64,000 bases of DNA from Eutreptiella sp. 'Long Island Sound 2002' (Eukaryota > Euglenozoa > Euglenophyceae > Eutreptiales > Eutreptiaceae): positions 139,821,657 through 139,885,656 of the forward strand of contig OZ038381.1 in the NCBI GenBank assembly GCA_964036045.1. The letters are read 5' to 3'. The stretch's first letter is position 1, and each line of letters starts with the position of its first letter. The notes under the pieces were generated by a model. It did not search any database and was not told the origin of the DNA. It was given only the letters and a program-made list of their open reading frames with translations. Of this stretch, positions 1 through 11,100 are shown piece by piece. The position numbers and the translations under genes were made by a program.

Positions 1-495
1 TTTTTTATTTTTTATGATATTGTGACCATACAATATGACCATCCAAGGTATATAAAGCATGTTCTAGGCCGTATTTATATGTTTTTCACCCTATTTGGGT
101 ATTAGGTCCAGGGGGGGGCGGGGGGGGGGGGGGGGGCTCCCAAGGGATTGGTACACAACCTGCTAGTGCAGTTTTTCACCCTGAGCAGCTCAAAAATCGA
201 AGTGTTTGAAACTTATTTTTTTGATATCATGATCACCTAAAATGACCATCCAAGCTATGTAAAGCATTCATTAGGCCCTATTTAGTTTTTCACTCTATTT
301 TGGTATTGGGCGGGGGGGGAGGGGGTTTCTCCCAAGGGATTGGTACACAACCTGCTTATGCAGCTTTTCACCCTGGGCAGCTCAAAAATCCAAGATTCGA
401 AACTTATTTTTCCAATGCTGTGATCACTTAAAATGACCATCCAAGCTACGTAAAGCATGTTTTAGGCCGTATTTGTGTCGTTTTTTCCCTATTTT
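1..495. repeat. Degenerate ~190-207 bp tandem repeat with poly-G tract
   Basis: Three copies, the last partial, of a unit carrying GACCATCCAAG (near 37, 244 and 435), then TAAAGCAT, a poly-G run, CCCAAGGGATTGGTACACAACC and a TTTTCACCCTG block. Copy spacing is about 207 and then 191 bp because the G run and flanks vary in length. The left edge of the window cuts the first copy. No coding sequence is visible. Confidence 0.8.
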
Positions 496-1924
496 GTGTG
501 TGCGTTGCTTGGAGTAGATTCTCTGCGAGGCGGACTTGCCGAAGGCAATAGAATTTTGTTATAGCACTGAGATCCTTCTATGCATGGGGAGAAATGATGC
601 TATTCCATAATAGTCCACAAGGTGTGTGTTTTGCATGTGCCACCTCACAGGGTCCACTCAAAAAATAAATTTGATGGGTGTTTACCATGTGTAGCTGGAC
701 TGCAAACTTTCTTGCTCGAATTTTGTGGGATTCATTTTCATGTTACAAGGTACCACCCACAAAAGTTTGGGCAGAAACCAAACCCCCAGGATGAAGGACT
801 ATGAAGGACTGTTGATGTTGTCAATGTAGTCAGAAGGGGTAGCTTCACCAGGACTGATCACTGGGACCGAGCTAGTGATAACGCAAATATTGCACACTGT
901 AAGCCATGCATCCCGTAAACAGCAAACCACACATTTCGTCTGTTCCCTGGTCCTTGTCGTTGTGTGTGTGCATCTTCGTGGTAAGTGGAGATGGCCACGA
1001 TATATTGGTCGGGTCTAGGATGTGTTAATGCGTTGGCCAATAGGCTGAAAAGGGATCAAAATAGACCAAATGTAACTGCATAAGCATCCCAAGCGGTCTA
1101 GATGAAACAACAATTGATAAAAAAAAACAATTTGGCACACTGTCTAGTACCTTTTGCACCCAACTGGCGGCCTTATCATCGCCAACCATCTTGGCCTGCC
1201 AAATATCCAAAACGGCTTGAAAATGGGGGGTTTCGGGACCAAAATAGAGTCTGAAGAATCCAAAGCATTTTCCCAACATGGGACCCCTTGTATCTCCTGC
1301 ATACCACACCCCGCCAAACAATAGCATTTTTTGACAGAGTTTGGAACTTGCCACCCACATGTACTGCACCCATCCCAGCTGCCACTGTTGAGTTCCTTGC
1401 TCAAATGTGCTTCATACTAATAGGTATCATCCACCAAAATTTCAACTGAATCTAAACCAGCACAATGGAATCCTGGTTTTTTCCAATGTTGCTTGTGTGT
1501 GCTTGCTTCTGCTAGAAAGGATAGCTCCACCCCAGACCTGAAAGAGGGTGATAAAACCTTACTGGTTACACCAGCTTAGTGGAAAGGCTATAAAGCACCA
1601 GAGTGGGTACACCAGGCTAGTGAAAAGGGGTCATAAAATGTGAGTAGTCACACCAGCAGCTCAGTTGAAAGGCAAATGAAACTTTACCAGGCAGCAAAAC
1701 ACAGAGACCAAAGACTCCAACATTGAAATTGCAGTCTTACATTTTTACTCGGACAGCCATTGGCAGCATGTGTCCAAACAAGGATGACGCATTCATGTTG
1801 CACAATTGCGTTGTCACCGCAAATGTGCTTGTTGATGCACCTATGTTGCAAATGTTACAAATGTTGCGGACTCTACCAGCCTGGTGTATTATCTCGTTCG
1901 TATTGCTTTATGTTTGTGCCGCAG
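496..1924. other. No recognised gene; short degenerate repeats near 1560-1690
   Basis: I see no convincing exon here. Around 1563, 1602 and 1646 a motif of the form TACACCAG..TAGTG.AAAGG recurs with ~40-bp spacing, a decayed short tandem repeat. Earlier exons of the methyltransferase gene starting at 1925 could lie here, but I cannot place them. Confidence 0.4.
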
Positions 1925-2092
1925 GTGCAGCAAGATCTTGAGAACATCGCCAACGGAATTTACAAAGCCCCGTACAACGCCAAGCATCATCATGACAATC
2001 CAGATTTCGTTTTTGAGCACATCACCAACCTCATGAAGTCTGCTTCACAGGACCCCCACCCTCAGGCAATGCCACATGAAGACCCGCGCAAT
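1925..2092 (+). CDS. Exon-like segment of a putative SAM-dependent methyltransferase (N-terminal part)
   Basis: A 168-base segment (56 codons, no stop) begins right after a pyrimidine-rich tract ending GCAG and ends at a GTATGC donor. It encodes a peptide with the block DLENIANGIYKAPYN followed by an NPDFVF stretch. From memory, an I-x-N-G-x-Y-K-A-P-Y block with a nearby N-P segment occurs upstream of the SAM-binding domain in a group of plastid-type methyltransferases of algae and plants. The exon at 3608 supplies motif I of such an enzyme in the same orientation, which supports one split gene. The assignment is inferred: the exact splice sites are predictions and a second CAG at 1930 is an alternative acceptor. 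Confidence 0.5.
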
Positions 2093-2436
2093 GTATGCAA
2101 ATGCAGCAATAAGGCTACACTGTGTTCTGTTACAGCGGATGGCCCCACGACATCAGGGGGTAGCCACCCCTGGGCACCGTCCTGTACCCAGGGGCGAGCT
2201 GCGGAACGGGATAGTATGCACAAAGTCCCCCCCCCCCTCTCCCCCCCATCCCCCCCCCCCCCACCTGCCCCCCCCTTACCCGGCTCAGCTCGCTTCACTC
2301 AACACAGGGGCCAGCCCCTGCACCCCCCTTAAATAACAAGACTCCTGCAGTGGCCACAGACTGCCTGTGTGTGCTTCACTTTCTGTGTATATGCCCCCCC
2401 TACCCCCCACACCTAACCCGCCCCCCTACCCCCTAG

Positions 2437-2479
2437 GTAGACGGGGCGACTTCGTGCAGTTTAAGGGGAACCCTGCCGA
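2437..2479 (+). CDS. Small exon candidate between methyltransferase exons
   Basis: A 43-base segment lies between a C-rich tract ending CCCTAG and a near-perfect donor GA|GTAAGT. Read with two leading bases it gives RRGDFVQFKGNPA, a plausible soluble peptide. Its phase (2 + 39 + 2) does not join directly to the 3608 exon, so another exon would be needed between 2480 and 3607. I cannot assign it to a known domain. It could equally be a chance open stretch. Confidence 0.3.
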
Positions 2480-2789
2480 GTAAGTCGCTGAGTGTTTTTA
2501 TGGTCTGCAATCAAACAGGCACATATCCGTTTTTGGGTGGCCACCTGCTGAACAGGAAGATTGTGTTACGACATATTGCTGTGCCGTTTTTGTTGGTTGG
2601 CAGCATGATGAAATGCATGGTTGTTGTTGTTGTGATTTTTGTTGTGATTGTTGCTGTCACTCCTGCTATGGCAGCAGTGGGCTGCAGTTGTTTGCTTATG
2701 TCGTTGTTGTGAACATGAGTGCCCGCTGAACACCATCTGTGGCTGCTGTCACAACTGCACATGTGGCGCCTGAAGGGAAAGATCTGCAG

Positions 2790-2838
<49 letters not shown>

Positions 2839-3607
2839 CCTCTCTGGATGTTTTGTCCTTCTACGTCCACAAATGGACAGCTGCTTGTAGTACCTAGGGT
2901 TTGGGTTCGGTGCAGATTCCTGAGGCAGATGAAATCATGCTGGAGGAGGTGCTGCGGGGGTAGTTTTTGTTCCCTTTTGGCCCCGCCGTGTTTGGCTCGC
3001 CGGAGACATCACCTGCATCTGGACCATTGCACGCCTTTGAATGGCCACAGGTTGCGGGAAAAGGTGCTTCCAGATGCCTTTTACCAGGTGCACACCAGCT
3101 TTGTTTGGTGGTGGCAGGGCCGGTCTGGCACGGCGGCTCGGGTTGACGCACGAGGAGTGGACAGACAGATTATGCACAGACACCACCTCTTCCCAGGCGC
3201 TAGATGAGAGGATGTGGTATGGTCCAGGCAATCCAGGCAGTCCACCAGCGACGGTGGCATGAACCCGTAGCCCCCTCGGTGTGTCAATGTGCTGCGGTGC
3301 GTAGAACACAACCCCTAGGTCAGGTTTTCATCTGGGGCAGTCCAACATCAACCTGGTGCAGGGGTCACGGCACCATCGCGCCTTCTCCCCAGGCCTGAAG
3401 CAGCCCGGCAGTCACAGGGTCTTGTAGCGCAGAGGCCACCAAGACACAGAGAACTGAACACAGTACGGAAAGCACTAAAGACTGCACAGGGTCAACAGTG
3501 AATAAAAATATCATTCGCTGTGTCTGACGACACTAAAACAGTCCATTCTGCTCCGGGTTCATTGGAGTTTGGCCTGGCGTGCCCCAGACTCCATACGTTT
3601 TCTGCAG
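2480..3607. other. Intronic/intergenic sequence with a CT microsatellite
   Basis: Holds a pure (TC)n tract at about 2790-2835 and GC-rich sequence. Several CAG/GT pairs could bound small exons, for example an acidic stretch near 2920-2952, but none is distinctive enough to annotate. Confidence 0.4.
2790..2835. repeat. (TC)n microsatellite
   Basis: About 46 bases of uninterrupted or nearly uninterrupted CT dinucleotide with one TTT slip. Confidence 0.9.
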
Positions 3608-3741
3608 GAGATCATGCAGCGGCAGGCCCTTGTGCCCCTATCAAACTACATTTCGGCACGTGTTGAGGAAGAGACCAAGCTGTTGGAAGTTGCCTGTGGC
3701 CATGGCAGGTTGCACATCCTCATCAAAGACAATTGGCCCAA
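3608..3741 (+). CDS. Exon-like segment of a SAM-dependent methyltransferase, motif I
   Basis: 134 bases between TTTTCTGCAG and AA|GTATGT encode a segment that starts EIMQRQALVPLSNY and contains KLLEVACGHGRLH, ending in KDNWP. The L-L-E-V-A-C-G-x-G-R block is the glycine-rich SAM-binding motif I of class I methyltransferases, and M-Q-R-x-A-L-V-P just before it is typical of the algal/plant group suggested by the 1925 exon. The usual second-last position is threonine (ACGTGR) and here it is histidine. Open sequence continues upstream of the CAG, so the acceptor may be wrong and the exon may start earlier. Motifs II to IV should follow but are not found before the minisatellite begins at 4207. 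Confidence 0.6.
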
Positions 3742-4206
3742 GTATGTGTGTTGCTGTTAAGCGAATGCTGGCAAAATTTTATTGTGCTATTTGCTCCTGA
3801 AGCAGGAGCTGCCCCACCATCCCCACCGTAAAGGGGCTGCCAGGGGTGCACGCTCTGGTGTGTGTTGGTTTCACTCTGTTCGTGTAGCAGGGATTCGGGT
3901 TTGGCTACTGTCCGGTTCATCCCTTTTTTTTTTTTGGAAGTGTGCCCTCCTGCAGTTTTTCTTTTGACACAGAACAATTTTGAACCCCAGCGATTGGGCT
4001 GCACAGCAGTTCCCAGGCGTGCCCAGCAACACCAACACCATGGATTGTAGTGTTTGCCTGCTGGAGGCAGGCCTTACCGGGGGGGGGGGGGGTAATTTGA
4101 GGTTTTTTGTTGGGGGGAGGGCTAAAATTAGGGGTGGAAACATTTGAAACGGGTCCTTAGAAATGAAGGAAAAATTTGGTATAAGGTCCCATGTTGTTGC
4201 TTCCTA
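3742..4206. other. Downstream flank of the methyltransferase exon; micro-exon-like motif at 4164-4187
   Basis: Begins with the donor GTATGT and contains a poly-G run (about 4080-4092). At 4164-4187 a segment bounded by CCTTAG and a following GT reads EGKIWYKV. A near copy (21 of 24 bases) lies at 48661-48684 on the other side of the minisatellite. No methyltransferase motif beyond motif I is visible. Confidence 0.4.
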
Positions 4207-6400
4207 GTGGATGGCTGCTGTTATTTCTTTGTGGCCTCTGGATGGTTGCTGATATTTCCTGATGGCCTCTGGATGGTTGCTGATATTTCTTGGTGGGCTC
4301 TGGGTGGTTGCTGTTATTTCCTGGTGGCCTCTGGATGGCTGCTGTTATTTCCTGGTGGCCTCTGGATGGCTGCTCTTATTTCCTGGTGGCCTCTGGATGG
4401 TTGCTGATATTTCCTGGTTGCCTCTGGATGGTTGCTGTTATTCCCTGGTGGCCTCTGGATGGCTGCTGTTATTTCCTGGTGGCCTCTGGATGGTTGCTAA
4501 TATTACCTGGGCGCCTCTGAATGGTTGCTGTTATTCCCTGGTGGGCTCTGGATGGCTGCTGTTATTTCCTGATGGCCTCTGGATGGTTGCTGATATTTCC
4601 TGGTGGGCTCTGGATGGTTGCTGTTCTTTCCTGGGGGCCGCTGGATGGTTGCTGTTATTCCCTGGTGGGCTCTGGATGGCTGCTGTTATTTCCTGGTGGG
4701 CTCTGGATGGTTGCTAATATTACCTGGGCGCCTCTGAATGGTTGCTGTTATTCCCTGGTGGGCTCTGGATGGCTGCTGTTATTTCCTGGTGGGCTCTGGA
4801 TGGTTGCTGATATTTCCTGATGGGCTCTGGATGGTTGCTGTTCTTTCCTGGTGGCCTCTGGATGGCTGCTGTTATTTCCTTGTGGCCTCTGGATGGTTGC
4901 TGATATTTCCTGGTGGCCTCTGGATGGTTGCTGATATTTCCTGGTGAGCTCTGGATGGTTGCTGTTATTTCCTGGTGCCCTCTGGATGGCTGCTGTTATT
5001 TCATGATGGCCTCTGGATGGTTGCTGTTATTTCTTGGTGGCCTCTGGATGGTTGCTGTTATTTCCTGGTGGCCTCTGGATGGTTGCTGATATTTCCTGGT
5101 GGCCTCTGGATGGCGGCTGTTATTTCTTGGTGGCCTCTGGATGGTTGCTGTTATTTCTTGGTGGCCTCTGGATGGTTGCTGTTATTTCCTGGTTGCCTCT
5201 GGATGGTTGCTGTTATTTCCTGGTGGCTTCTGGATGGCGGGTGTTATTTCCTGGTGGCCTCTGGATGGCGGCTGTTATTTCGTGGTGGCCTATGGATGGT
5301 TGCTGATATTTCATGATGTCCTCTGGATGGCTGCTGTTATTTCCTGGTGGCCTCTGGATGGTTGCTGTTATTTACCGATGGCCTCTGGATGGCTGCTGTT
5401 ATTTCCTGATCGCCTTTGGATGGCTGCTGTTATTTCCTGGTGGCCTCTGGATGGCTGCTGTTATTTCCTGATGGCCTCTGGATGGCTGCTGTTATTTCCT
5501 GGTGGCCTCTGGATGGTTGCTGATATTTCCTGATGGCCTCTGGATGGCTGCTGTTTTTTCCTGGTGGCCTCTGGATGGCTGCTGTTATTTCCTGGTGGCC
5601 TCTGGATGGCTGCTGTTATTTCCTGGTGGGATCTGGATGGTTGCTGATATTTCCTGATGGGCTCTGGATGGTTGGTGTTCTTTCCTGGTGGCCTCTGGAT
5701 GGCTGCTGTTATTTCCTGGTGGCCTCTGGATGGTTGCTGATATTTCCTGCTGGCCTCTGGATGGTTGCTGATATTTCCTGGTGAGCTCTGGATGGTTGCT
5801 GTTATTTCCTGGTGGCCTCTGGATGGCTGCTGTTATTTCCTGATGGCCTCTGGATGGCGGCTGTTATTTCCTGGTGGCCTCTGGATGGTTGCTGATATTT
5901 CCTGGTGGCCTCTGGATGGTTGCTGATATTTCCTGGTGAGCTCTGGATGGTTGCTGTTATTTCCTGGTGGCCTCTGGATGGTTGCTCATATTTCCTGATG
6001 GCCCCTGGACGGCTGCTGTTATTTCCTGGTGGCCTCTGGATGGCGGCTGTTATTTCTTGGTGGCCTCTGGATGGTTGCTGTTATTTCCTGGTTGCCTCTG
6101 GAACGTTGCTGTTATTTCCTGGTGGCCTCTGGATGGCGGGTGTTATTTCCTGGTGGGCTCTGGATGGCGGCTGTTATTTTGTGGTGGCCTCTGGATGGCT
6201 GCTGTTATTTCTTGGTGGCCTCTGGATGGTTGCTGATATTTCATGATGTCCTCTGGATGGTTGCTGTTATTTCCTGATGGCCTCTGGATGGTTGCTGATA
6301 TTTCCTAATGGGCTCTGGATGGTTGCTGTTATTTCCTGGTGGCCTCTGGATGGCTGCTGTTATTTCCTGGTGGCCTCTGGATGGTTGCTGATATTTCCTG

Positions 6401-8199
6401 GTGGCCTCTGGATGGTTGCTGATATTTTCTGGTCGCCTCTGGATGGTTGCTGTTATTTCCTGGTGGCCTCTGGATGGCTGCTGTTATTTCCTGATGGCCT
6501 CTGGATGGCTGCTGTTATTTCCTGGTGGCGTCTGGATGGCGGCTGTTATTTCTTGGTGGCCTCTGGATGGTTGCTGTTATTTCCTGGTTGCCTCTGGATG
6601 GTTGCTGTTATTTCCTGGTGGCCTCTGGATGGCTGCTGTTATTTCCTGGTGGCCTCTGGATGGCGGCTGTTATTTCGTGGTGGCCTCTGGATGGTTGCTG
6701 TTATTTACCGATGGCCTCTGGATGGCTGCTGTTATTTCCTGATCGCCTTTGGATGGCTGCTGTTATTTCCTGGTGGCCTCTGGATGGCGGCTGTTATTTC
6801 TTGGTGGCCTCTGGATGGTTGCTGATATTTCCTGATGGCCTCTGGATGGCTGCTGTTTTTTCCTGGTGGCCTCTGAATGGCTGCTGTTATTTCCTGGTGG
6901 GCTCTGAATGGCTGCTGTTATTTCCTGGTCGCCTCTGAATGGCTGCTGTTATTTCTTGGTGGGCTCTGAATGGCTGCTGTTATTTCCTGGTGGCCTCTGA
7001 ATGGCTGCTGTTATTTCCTGGTGGGCTTTGAATGGCTGCTGTTATTTCCTGGCGGGCTCTGGATGGCTGCTGTTATTTCCTGGCGGGCTCTGGATGGCTG
7101 CTGGTATTTCCTGGTGGCCTCTGGATGGCTGCTGTTCTTTCCTGGTGGCCTCTGGATGGTTGCTGATATTTCCTGGTGGCCTCTGGATGGCTGCTGATAT
7201 ATCCTGATGGCCTCTGGATGGTTGCTGATATTTCCTGTTGGCCTCTGGATGGTTGCTGGTATTTCCTGGTGGGATCTGGATGGTTGCTGATATTTCCTGG
7301 AGGCCTCTGGATGGTTGCTGTTATTTCTTGGTGGCCTCTGGATGGTTGCTGATATTTCCTAATGGGCTCTGGATGGTTGCTGATATTTCCTGGTGGCCTC
7401 TGGATGGCTGCTGTTATTTCCTGGTGGCCTCTGGATGGTTGCTGATATTTCCTGGTGGCCTCTGGATGGTTGCTGATATTTCCTGGTGGCCTCTGGATGG
7501 TTGCTGTTATTTCCTGGTGGCCTCTGGATGGCTGCTGTTATTTCCTGATGGCCTCTGGATGGCTGCTGTTATTTCCTGGTGGCGTCTGGATGGCGGCTGT
7601 TATTTCTTGGTGGCCTCTGGATGGTTGCTGTTATTTCCTGGTTGCCTCTGGATGGTTGCTGTTATTTCCTGGTGGCCTCTGGATGGCGGGTGTTATTTCC
7701 TGGTGGCCTCTGGATGGCGGCTGTTATTTCGTGGTGGCCTCTGGATGGTTGCTGTTATTTACCGATGGCCTCTGGATGGCTGCTGTTATTTCCTGATCGC
7801 CTTTGGATGGCTGCTGTTATTTCCTGGTGGCCTCTGGATGGCGGCTGTTATTTCTTGGTGGCCTCTGGATGGTTGCTGATATTTCCTGATGGCCTCTGGA
7901 TGGCTGCTGTTTTTTCCTGGTGGCCTCTGAATGGCTGCTGTTATTTCCTGGTGGGCTCTGAATGGCTGCTGTTATTTCCTGGTGGCCTCTGAATGGCTGC
8001 TGTTATTTCCTGGTGGGCTTTGAATGGCTGCTGTTATTTCCTGGCGGGCTCTGGATGGCTGCTGTTATTTCCTGGCGGGCTCTGGATGGCTGCTGGTATT
8101 TCCTGGTGGCCTCTGGATGGCTGCTGTTCTTTCCTGGTGGCCTCTGGATGGTTGCTGATATTTCCTGGTGGCCTCTGGATGGTTGCTGATATATTTTGA
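6401..8199. repeat. Higher-order duplication of 1,054 bp (34 units) in the array
   Basis: The succession of unit variants starting near 6401 recurs starting near 7455. Several landmark variants recur 1,054 bp later, for example 6525 and 7579. 1,054 is exactly 34 x 31 bp, the signature of unequal exchange in register. Towards the right end the offset becomes 992 bp (32 units), for example 6970 and 7962. Confidence 0.75.
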
Positions 8200-11100
8200 T
8201 GGCCTCTGGATGGTTGCTGATATTTCCTGTTGGCCTCTGGATGGTTGCGGGTATTTCCTGGTGGGATCTGGATGTTTGCTGATATTTCCTGGAGGCCTCT
8301 GGATGGTTGCTGTTATTTCTTGGTGGCCTCTGGATGGTTGCTGTTATTTCCTCGTGGCCTCGGGATGGTTGCTGTTAATTCTTGATGGCCTGTGGATGGT
8401 TGGTGTTATTTCCTGAAGGCCTCTGGATGGCTGCTGTTATTTCCTAATGGCCTCTGGATGGCTGCTGATATTTCCTAATGGCCTCTGGATGGCTGCTGAT
8501 ATTTCCTAATGGCCTCTGGATGGTCGCTGATATTTCCTGGTGGCCTCTGGATAGTTGCTGTTATTTCCTGATGGCCTCTGGATGGCTGCTGTTATTTCCT
8601 GATGGCCTCTGGATGGCTGCTGTTATTTCCTGGTGGCCTCTGGATGGTTGCTGATATTTCCTGATGGCCTCTGGATGGTTGCTGTTATTTCCTGGTGGCA
8701 TCTGGATGGCGTTTGTTATTTCCTGGTGGCCTGTGGATGGTTGCTGTTATTTCCTGGTGGCCTCTGGATGGTTGCTGATATTTTCTGGTGGGCTCTGGAT
8801 GGTTGCTGATATTTCCTGGTGGCCCCTGGATGGTTGCTGATATTTCCTGATGGCCTCTGGATGGTTGCTGTTATTTCTTGGTGGCCTCTGGATAGCTGCT
8901 GTTATTTCCTGATGGCCTCTGGATGGGTGCTGTTATTTCCTGATGGCCTCTGGATGGCTGCTGATATTTCCTGGTGGCCTTTGCATGGTTGCTGTTATTT
9001 ACTGATGGCCTCTGGATGGCTGCTGTTATTTCCTGGTGGCCTCTGGATGGCTGCTGTTATTTCCCGGTGGCCTCTGGATGGTTGCTGATATTTCCTGGTG
9101 GCCTCTGGATGGTTGCTGATATTTCCTGGTGGCCTCTGGATGGTTGCTGTTATTTCCTGATGGCCTCAGGATGGTTGCTGCTATTTTCTGGTCGCCTCTG
9201 GATGTTGCTGACATTTCCTGAGGGTCTCTGGATGGCAGCTGTTATTTCCTGATGGCCTCTGGATGGCTGCTGTTATTTCCTGGTGGCCTCTGCTGTTATT
9301 TCCTGATGGCCTCTGGATGGCTGCCGTTATTTCCTGGTGGCCTCTGGATGGTTGCTGTTATTTCCTGGTGGCCTCTGGATGGCTGCTGTTATGTCCTGGT
9401 GGTTTTGGATGGCTGCTGATATTTCCTGATGGTCTCTGGATGGCTGCTGATATTACCTGATGGCCTCTGGATGGCTGCTGTTATTTTCTGATGGCCTCTG
9501 GATGGTTGCTCATATTTCCTGGTGGCCTCTGGATGGTTGCTATTATTTCCTGATGGCCTTTGGATGGCTGCTGTTATTTCCTGGTGGCCTCTGGATGGTT
9601 GCTGTTATTTGCTGATGGCCTCTGGATTGTTGCTGATATTTCCTGTTGGCCTCTGGATGGTTGCTGTTATTTCCTGATGGCCTCTGGATGGTTGCTGATA
9701 TTTCATGGTGGCCCCTGGATGGTTGCTGTTATTCCCTGATGGCCTTTGGATGGTTGCTGATATTTCCTGGTGGTCTCTGGATGGTTGCTGATATTTCCTG
9801 GTGGCCTGTGGATGGCTGCTGTTATTTGCTGATGGCCTTTGGATGGTTGCTGATATTCCCTTGTGGCCTCTGGATGGTTGCTGTCATTTCCTGATGGCCT
9901 CTGGATGGTTGCTGATATTTCCTGGTGGCCTCTGGATGGCTGCTGTTATTTGCTGATGGCCTTTGGATGGTTGCTGATATTTCCTGGTGGCCTCTGGATG
10001 GTTGCTTTTATTTCCTGATGGCCTCTGGATGGTTGCTGATATTTCCTGGTGGCCTCTGGGTGGTTGCTGTTATTTCCTGATGGCCTCTGGATGGTTGCTG
10101 ATATTTCCTGGTGGCCCCTGGGTGGTTGCTGTTATTTCCTGATGGCTTCTGGATGGTTGCTGATATTTCCTGGTGGCCTCTGGTGGGTGCCGTTATTTCC
10201 TGGTGGCCTGTGGATGGTTGCTGTTATTTCCTGGTGGCCTGTGGATGGTTGCTGATTTTACCTGGTGGCCTCTGGATGGTTGTTGTTATTTCCTGGTGGG
10301 ATCTAGATGGCTGCTGTTATTTCCTGATGGCCTCTGGATGGTTGCTGATATTTCCTGGTGGCCTCTGGATGGTTGCTGTTATTTCCTGATGGCCTCTGGA
10401 TGGCTGCTGTTATTTCCTGGTGGCCTCTGGATGGTTGCTGTTATTTCCTGGTGGCCTCTGGATGGCTGCTGTTATGTCCTGGTGGTTTTGGATGGCTGCT
10501 GATATTTCCTGATGGTCTCTGGATGGCTGCTGATATTTCCTGATGGCCTCTGGATGGCTGCTGTTATTTTCTGATGGCCTCCGGATGGTTGCTGTCATTT
10601 CCTGGTGGCCTCTGGATGGTTGCTGTTATTTGCTGATGGCCTTTGGATGGCTGCTGTTATTTCCTGGTGGCCTCTGGATGGTTGCTGTTATTTCCTGATG
10701 GCCTCTGGATTGTTGCTGATATTTCCTGGTGGCTTCTGGATGGTTGCTGTTATTTCCTGATGGCCTCTGGATGGTTGCTGATATTTCCTGGTGGCCCCTG
10801 GATGGTTGCTGTTATTTCCTGATGGCCTCTGGATGGTTGCTGATATTTCCTGGTGGCCTCTGGATGGCTGCTGTTATTTGCTGATGGCCTTTGGATGGTT
10901 GCTGATATTCCCTTGTGGCCTCGGGATGGTAGCTGTTATTTCCTGATGGCCTCTGGATGGTTGCTGATATTTCCTGGTGGCCTCTGGATGGCTGCTGTTA
11001 TTTGCTGATGGCCTTTGGATGGTTGCTGATATTTCCTGGTGGCCTCTGGATGGTTGCTTTTATTTCCTGATGGCCTCTGGATGGTTGCTGATATTTCCTG

